NCBI GenBank assembly: GCA_023525715.1
Contig: JAKNSD010000060.1
Coordinates: 1-64,000 of the forward strand
Origin: Cichorium intybus
Taxonomy: Eukaryota > Streptophyta > Magnoliopsida > Asterales > Asteraceae
Length of the DNA: 64,000 bases
Direction of reading: 5' to 3'
Shown: one piece after another, positions 57,602 to 64,000 of the stretch
How the letters are laid out: every line of letters begins with the position of its first letter
Position numbering within the stretch: position 1 is the stretch's first letter
Translations under genes and position numbers: made by a program
The notes under the pieces: generated by a model
Database searches by the model: none
What the model saw: only the letters and a program-made list of their open reading frames with translations
What the model was told of the DNA's origin: nothing

Positions 57602-58401
57602 CGCACATCGCTACGTGGAATACTCGCGGTCTCTGTAAGCCTTCTCATCAAAAAGCTTTGCGAGATCTTATTCGCGATCAAAATCTCCAAATTTGTGCTT
57701 CCATCGAGACGCATGCTTCCTTCTCTAATCTTCCTCTTATCTGTAATCGTGTTTTTGGCTCCTGGTCTTGGTCGTCTAATGGTCTGTTTTGCCCTAGGGG
57801 GACGAGAATTGTGGTTGCCTGGGACCCGCTAGCCATTGATATGATTCTTATCGACTTAAATGATCAGGTTATGCATTTCAAAGTTAATATTCGTGATTCT
57901 AATAAGTCTTTTTTTTGCTCCTTCGTCTATGCTCATAACAATCACATGCTTCGTCGCTCTCTTTGGCATTCCCTTGCCGCCCATAAGAATATGGTTAAAG
58001 ATACCCCTTGGATTCTCTTGGGTGATTTCAATGTTGCTCTTGATATTAAAGATAGCACCTCCGGGTCGTCTGGGCTTTCTCGTGCAATGGAGGACTTCAG
58101 GGACTGTGTCAATCTGATGGAAATGGAGGATCTTGACTATAAAGGTCTATTCTACACTTGGACCAAGTCTCCTAATGGTTCGGGTGGCATCCTCAAAAAG
58201 ATCGATCGTGTCATGGGAAATACTCACTTCGTTGCTTCCTTCCCCTCCTCTACTGTCAATTTTCTCCCTTACCGTTCGTCCGATCATACTCCTGATGTGC
58301 TTTCTCTCCCCCATCGTGCCCCTTTCCAACCTAAACCTTTCAAGTTCCCTAATTTCCTGACTTATAAGAACGATTTCAAGCAGATTGTTGCCTCTTCTTG
58401 A
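57598..58401 (+). pseudogene. LINE ORF2 part 1: apurinic-like endonuclease domain
   Basis: This is the nicking enzyme for target-primed reverse transcription. The 267-codon frame starts MTHIATWNTRG. Catalytic residues of the exo/endonuclease/phosphatase fold are present: N8, E37, D143 and N145 (LLGDFN), D203 (KKIDRV) and D229-H230 (SSDH). The start codon lies within ATGA over the ORF1 stop, so translation probably depends on termination-reinitiation. A TGA at 58399-58401 ends the domain where Trp is likely. The same frame continues directly into the RT domain. Confidence 0.9.
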
Positions 58402-59757
58402 AACCCCAATATCACTGGATATTGGATGTATAAGGTTTTCAAAAACCTTAAAAATCTGAAAGTGCCTATACGTAAGATGCTACGCAACCAGGGAAACCTC
58501 TTTTCTAAGGTTATCTCTCTTCGTAATGAGCTTGATAGAGTTCAGATTGCTTTGGATCGGGATCCTTTCAATAAGGATCTTCGGGAAGAACAATGCAGGT
58601 TTCTCCTCGCTTATAACGAGGCTAGCCTGGATGAAGAGAGGTTCCTGAAACAAAAGGCTAAGGTTAACTGGTTACGTGAGGGTGATAAAAATTCGGCTTT
58701 TTTCCACAAAGCGGTTAAAAGCCGTAAATCTCGCAATCGTATTAATTCTATCCAGGATGCTCAAGGTAACTGGATCTCGGGGAATGATCTTCCTAATCTG
58801 TTTGTTTCTCACTTTCAAGCCTTCTTGGGTTCTGCCCAGCCTTCCACTGCTATTCGTGATCCTTCTTCCCTCTTCTCTAATAAGCTCTCCCCCCTCCAGT
58901 CTGCTGCCATGCTTACTCCTGTTACTGACGCGGAGGTTAAGTGTGTTCTGTTTCAGATGGGTGATGATAAAGCTCCTGGTTCTGATGGTTTCTCTGCTAA
59001 GTTCTTCAAGTCTGCTTGGGATATTGTGGGTCCTGATTTCTGTATGGCTGTTAAGGAATTCTTCTATTCTGGCAAACTTCTTAAGTCTTTCAACAGCACC
59101 ATCCTTGCGCTCATCCCTAAAGTTGATTCCCCTTCCAAAGTCACTGATTTCCGCTCTATAGCTTGTTGTAACGTTGTTTACAAATGTATCAGCAAGATTA
59201 TTGCGGATCGTATTAAAAACCATCTTTCTTCTCTGGTTGATGAAAACCAGTCTGCTTTCATCCCTGGTCGTTTGATCACCGACAACGTCCTTCTTGTCCA
59301 TGAACTCATGCGTGATTATCATCGTCATCGTGGTCCTCCTAGGTGTGCTTTTAAGGTTGATATTCAAAAAGCGTACGACACAGTTGACTGGTCGTTTCTG
59401 CGGACCATCTTGTTTGGGTTTGGTTTCCCAGATCTTATGATTGACTGGATCATGACATGTGTTTCCACGGTTGCTTACTCTGTGAGTATCAATGGGAATA
59501 CTCACGGATATTTCGACGGTAAAAGGGGCCTTCGGCAGGGTGACCCCCTTTCTCCTTATCTCTTCACTCTTGTCATGGAAGTGCTTAACCTTATGATCAA
59601 GAGAAACATCCATGATTCTGACTCTTTTAAATTCCACAGACAATGTGATGATCAAAGTATCACCTATCTCTGCTTTGCCGACGATCTCCTTCTCTTCTGT
59701 CATGGTGATAGCTCTTCGGTTAGAATCATCTGTGATTCTCTTGAGGAATTCTCTGGG
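58402..59757 (+). pseudogene. LINE ORF2 part 2: reverse transcriptase domain
   Basis: Same frame as the endonuclease (open 58426-59793). Plant non-LTR RT motifs run in order: VNWLREGDKNSAFFH, DDKAPGSDGFSAKFFK, TLALIPK-type STILALIPKVDSP, ENQSAFIPGRLITDN, KVDIQKAYDTVDW, RGLRQGDPLSPYLF and the catalytic CFADDLLLF. A one-base gain in a G5 run near 59752-59757 shifts the frame. The segment after about 59757 is meaningless in this frame. The continuation lies in the +1 frame from about 59758. Confidence 0.93.
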
Positions 59758-61229
59758 GGTTTCTGGCCTCCATCCAAATATTGCGAAGAGTGAAGCTTTC
59801 TACTGTAATGTTGGTGAGAGGACCAGGGCTGCCATTGATCTTATTGTTAAGTTTCCTGAGGGCTCTTTCCCTGTCCGATACCTTGGCGTTCCTCTCATCA
59901 CCACGCGTCTTGCCCACAAAGACTGTAAAGGCCTTGTTGATAAAGTCAAATGCAGGATTAATGACTGAAAAAACAAGTCTCTTTCCTTTGCTGGTCGTCT
60001 CCAGCTCATCCTCTCTGTCCTTTCTTCTACTCAAATCTATTGGGCTTCTGTTTTTATTCTTCCTAAATCTATCTCTAACGATATTGAGAATCTCATGAGA
60101 GGTTTCCTCTGGTGCCATGGTGAGTTAAAGCGTGGTAAAGCTAAAGTCTCCTGGAAAACTGTATGCCTTCCTAAGGAACATGGTGGTCTTGGCATACGTA
60201 ACCTTGCTATTTGGAATGTTGCCCTTATGGCTTCCCATGTTTGGAGACTCCTTTCCAAGAAAGAGTCCCTATGGGTTAAGTGGATCCACTCATACCGTTT
60301 ATGTGGCTGTAACTTTTGGGATGCCCCCAAAAAATACGGTTCTGGATTTGCCTGGCGCAACATCCTGGATATGCGGGATAAGATAAGGGAGTATATAGTT
60401 TCCCAGATAGGTGATGGATGCTCTACTTCTGCTTGGTTCGATAACTGGCACCCTGCGGGCCCTCTTTCTAAATTCTTGTCTATCCGTGACATCCATGATG
60501 CGGGTTTCACTCCTGATACTAAGGTTGCTGACCTGGTTCTTAACGGATCTTGGGTTCGGCCTCATTGTTGGAGGGATTCCCATGGTGCTCTTCTTTCTCA
60601 TAACCCTCCTACTATTTCCACGTCCGTCCCTGATAAACTCCTTTGGAGATCTAGAGACGGTCAACTCTCTCCTTTCTCTGTTCGATCTGTGTGGCAGTCT
60701 ATTCGCCCCTATCACCAACCGGTCTTTTGGTTTCATCTTGTTTGGTTCTCCCAGAACATCCCTAGACATGCTTTCATTCTTTGGGTTGCTCTTAAAGATC
60801 GTCTTAAGACTCATGATAAAATCAAAATTTGGGACACTAATTCCAATCTCATTTGTGCGTTCTGCGGGGACTGTCCGGATTCCCTTTCCCATCTCTTCTT
60901 TGAATGCTCTTTCACTTCTTTGGTATGGCATGACCTCCATCATGTCATGAATCTCTCCTTCTCCACTGATAGCTGGTCTGATATCATTAGTCAACTCAAC
61001 CCCATTAATAAGAACAAGACCATTTGGTCCATCATTAGAAGACTTATTTTGCTGGAGCGGTCTACCACATCTGGCGGGAAAGAAATTTACGCATTTTTAC
61101 AAAAGTAAAAAGATCTCATCATGCTGTCGTGAATATTGTTAAGGATGATATCCGCTGTAGACTGCTGACTCTTTCTTTGAAAACTTGCACTAATGTTGAT
61201 TTGGCTAAAACTCTTTGGACCCTTCCTTA
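59758..61229 (+). pseudogene. LINE ORF2 part 3: RT thumb region and zf-RVT C-terminus
   Basis: The frame continues as VSGLHPNIAKSEAFYCNV, with VRYLGVPL, then a TGA at 59966-59968 where Trp is expected (IND-stop-KNKSLSFAGR). It runs on in the same frame through 60095-61108. The zf-RVT domain (PF13966 type) is clear at 60640-60960: SVWQSIRP, IPRHAFILWVALKDRL and CAFCGDCPDSLSHLFFEC. A one-base loss near 61040 shifts the tail. Its last codons, YHIWRERNLRIF to TLWTLP, end at TAA near 61229. No RNase H domain follows, unlike some plant L1 elements. Confidence 0.88.
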
Positions 61230-61487
61230 ATTTTCTTCCTCTGCGCTTTCTTTTTTCTCTGCTTGTTTTGGCTTGTATGGTTTGTTTGTTTTGCAGGTTG
61301 CTCTCCTTTATGTTCTTGTTTGTTTATGGTTCCTTCTCTTGTTTTGGTTCCTAGTTTAGCTTGTTGTCCGTTGGGGCCTGTCCCGATGGATTTTCTGTTT
61401 TTTGGTAGGGAGTCCCCAGCCTTATATTGTATTTATTCTTTTTATTAATAAAATTTGCCAGAGGTGCCGCCCTCTTTACCCAAAAAA
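61230..61487 (+). other. LINE 3' UTR and poly(A)
   Basis: T/C-rich 3' UTR with GTTTGTTTTG runs, an AATAAAATT signal near 61448 and an A9-10 tail at 61482-61491. The tail merges with the target duplication. Confidence 0.8.
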
Positions 61488-61522
61488 AAAATTAATATGA
61501 CTTGTAACAACATAATTAAAAA

Positions 61523-61769
61523 ATGGGAGGGGCAAAATTCCATGATTTACAAACATTTCATCAGCGTCCTCCCGTTTCATATCCCTTCTTGCAGAATGTG
61601 GAACAATTCATTCACGAATTTGGTGAAGATGACGATTACAAGTCTAAAGGCATAAAAGCATGGTATATGCTTCTCGCTAACGATCGAGGTGTCGTTTTCC
61701 CTTTATTCATGCTCGAAGAGGATGTTGACATGATTCCTCAACACACTTGCTATCACTGCAACTCCGTTG
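61523..61769 (+). CDS. Probable first exon of an MMD1/MS1-like PHD-finger protein
   Basis: The 247-bp frame starts MGGAKFHDLQTFHQ, with a stop just upstream in frame. It contains FLQNVEQFIHEFGEDDDY, KAWYMLLANDRG, VFPLFMLEEDV and CYHCNSVG, and ends at a strong donor G|GTAAGT (61770). The pattern of DL-x-F, an acidic DY, a VPL-x-x-EEDV block and C-x2-C-x3-G resembles the N-terminus of plant PHD-finger regulators such as MMD1 and MS1, recalled from memory. These are nuclear meiosis or pollen regulators. Downstream exons would lie beyond the window, past an intron filled with transposons. The LINE lies only 20-35 bp upstream of the ATG. It could instead be a gene fragment. Confidence 0.55.
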
Positions 61770-62514
61770 GTAAGTGGTAATTAGAACTCTTTTTATTATT
61801 TTGGGAAATTGACATTGTAGCCCTATAAGGTTTCAAGAAATGGTTTAATTGGTCCCTAAAGTTTTTTTTTGCCTTCCAAGCGAAGTCCTATAAGGTTTCA
61901 AGAAATGGTTTAATTGGTCCCTAAAGTTTTTTTTTTGCCTTCCAAAGGAACAAAGTGTATAAACACCGGTTAATGTTATCCCCCTCCCATTTGAAGCCGC
62001 TTACCATAACACGTGGAAATGAGCACTGTATCAAACTTGGGGACCAAGGTGTCCACTGTGGATCATGGGCCCCCTTCTTTAAATCTTGATCCTTATTCAA
62101 TCACAAAGGGAAAACTTGTTACCCAAAATTGAACAGTTGAACTTCAAGATGGTATCTTCAACGTCTTCTTCCGGATTCCCACATAGCGATATAAATCTCG
62201 AGGATCTAAACTCTCCGCTGCAAAGTGCAAGTCAGGAGCTGAGTGTTAGATCCTCAAGATTTGTACCGCCATGTGGGAATCTGAAAGAAAACGTCGAAGA
62301 TACCATCTTGAAGTTCAATTGTTCAATTTTGGGTAACAAGGTTTGCCTTTGTGATTGAATAAGGATCGGGATTTAAAGAAGGGGGACCACGATCCACAGT
62401 GGACGCCTTGGTCCCCAAGTTTGATACAGTGTTCACTTCCACGTCAACTACAATGCACGCCACCTAGACTCCATGTGTTATGGTAACTGGCTTCAAATAG
62501 GAACGGGGTAACAT

Positions 62515-63054
<540 letters not shown>

Positions 63055-63175
63055 GGTAACATTAAACGGGTGTTTATACACTTTGTTGCCTTGGAAGGCA
63101 AAAAAAACTTTAGGGACCAATGAAACCATTTCATGAAACCTTGTAGAGCTACAGTATCAATTTTCCTATTATTTT

Positions 63176-63949
63176 TGTTGATAGGGTTCAAATTTTAAAA
63201 TATTTTTGAATAGGCCAACCGATACCGGAATAAACCAACCGCCCCATTGACGATTCGGGTAGATTGGTTTGGGTTAATTAGGTTTTGGATGTGGATACTC
63301 GGGTATTTGGCTTACCCGATCTCACTTTGGTTCAGGTATAGCCGTATAGGTTATGCATACATAGAATCAGGTATACCCCAATGCCCGATTAACTTATAAA
63401 ACTTTTTAAAGAATTCTGTATAAGACTTTTTTTTTTTAAATTTAAGACGTGATTCCTTTACATAGTTATGGTTTTTTTTTTATGAATGCAAAATACACGC
63501 ATATTGATAACAATTAATTAATATGATTTGCTTTGATTGTGGTTTGAAATATTTTTTGTGAATACAAAATACATACATGTGATTCTTTGCCAATGTTCAC
63601 CGCTATGTAGCAACTTTTAATTGTCAACATTAATGAAATTCACCATGTTTGTTGCTACACTTGTCTTGCATCTTTATAAGATAAATCATGCTTCCCATTT
63701 AATAATCAACCTTTGCTTCTCATTTCTTGATGACAACATATGAACACATGAAGTATTTGCTGAATAGAAAATAGAGAGAACCATGTTTCTTTTGTCCTTC
63801 TTGGTAATGTTGATTGCTATTGTTGGGAGTTTGTTTAAAGTTTAATGTTATAATAGGTGTGCATCTTGAAGTACCTGATGTTTAGAGTGTTCCTTAACTA
63901 AAGTGGTTTGGTTGCAGTTTTTTTTTCCATAGCTTTGTTAATGTAAATT
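63176..63949. other. Intron or intergenic sequence, no feature seen
   Basis: AT-rich sequence with no exon, domain or repeat boundary that can be supported. It would be intron 1 of the PHD-like gene if that call is right. Confidence 0.5.
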
Positions 63950-63951
63950 GC

Positions 63952-64000
<49 letters not shown>
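63950..64000. repeat. (GT)n-(TA)n microsatellite, cut by the window end
   Basis: About six GT units (63951-63962) are followed by at least 19 TA units that run off the window. Confidence 0.95.

Larger units (their letters stand above)
54532..61487 (+). mobile_element. Full-length plant L1-type LINE, 6.96 kb
   Basis: The 15-bp sequence AAAATTAATATGACT is directly duplicated at 54517-54531 and 61488-61502. The element ends in an A-run preceded by TTGCCAGAGGTGCCGCC. It has a 96-bp 5' UTR, ORF1 (DUF4283 plus knuckle), and ORF2 (endonuclease, reverse transcriptase, zf-RVT). Lesions are one frameshift in ORF1, and two TGA codons plus two frameshifts in ORF2, so it is no longer autonomous. The perfect long duplication and intact 5' end suggest moderate age. 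Confidence 0.93.

Noticed and set aside
58672..59703. 343-codon minus-strand frame
   Set aside because: Antisense shadow of the LINE reverse transcriptase, whose plus-strand frame has all RT motifs.

Overview
This is an AT-rich plant nuclear window made almost entirely of transposable elements, many nested in one another, with two recognisable host-gene pieces at its edges. The evidence for a plant is an intron-containing R2R3-MYB gene, Ty1/copia elements primed by initiator tRNA-Met, a Tekay/Del-like Ty3 LTR, a plant L1-type LINE whose ORF1 carries DUF4283 and a zinc knuckle, CACTA, hAT and Mutator-type elements, and Helitron ends. It looks dicot. A composite-family plant is only a weak guess. 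No tRNA, rRNA, CRISPR or prokaryotic feature was seen.

Layout. 1-1600: a three-exon R2R3-MYB gene resembling AtMYB27, with an altered R3 tryptophan and a C-terminus that runs into unrelated repeat sequence. 1.6-9.06 kb: a run of inverted-repeat elements and Helitron-type ends, each separated by long (TA)n tracts. 9.06-31.45 kb: a nest four levels deep. A small inverted-repeat element is split by a ~3.4 kb Ty3-type solo LTR. That LTR is split by a 17.3 kb three-LTR Ty1/copia array (5-bp duplication ACCCC). The second internal copy of the array is split by a 7.4 kb non-autonomous LTR element with 769-bp LTRs (duplication CAATT). 31.5-41.4 kb: intergenic DNA with a CACTA element (duplication GGT) that keeps a transposase-like last exon, hAT-like elements, palindromic MITEs and an alternating purine-pyrimidine minisatellite. 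41.5-54 kb: two related non-autonomous Helitrons flank a 4.4 kb imperfect inverted repeat that has a Helitron-like 3' hairpin and CTAG at both ends. 54.5-61.5 kb: a full-length, decayed L1-type LINE with a 15-bp target duplication. 61.5-64 kb: the probable first exon of an MMD1/MS1-like PHD-finger gene, whose putative first intron holds a foldback Mutator-type element (9-bp duplication) with a hAT MITE inside it (8-bp duplication).

How the parts relate. Only the MYB gene and the PHD-like exon look like host genes. The retroelement reading frames are all interrupted: a stop in RNase H plus an altered protease motif in copia, and nonsense and frameshift lesions in the LINE. Eighteen (TA)n tracts, about 40 to 280 bp long, sit at the borders of Helitrons and several inverted-repeat elements. 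The most unusual items are that association, the double-ended Helitron-like inverted repeat at 45.6-50 kb, and the structured non-coding retroelement at 18.6-26 kb. No new protein-coding system was found.
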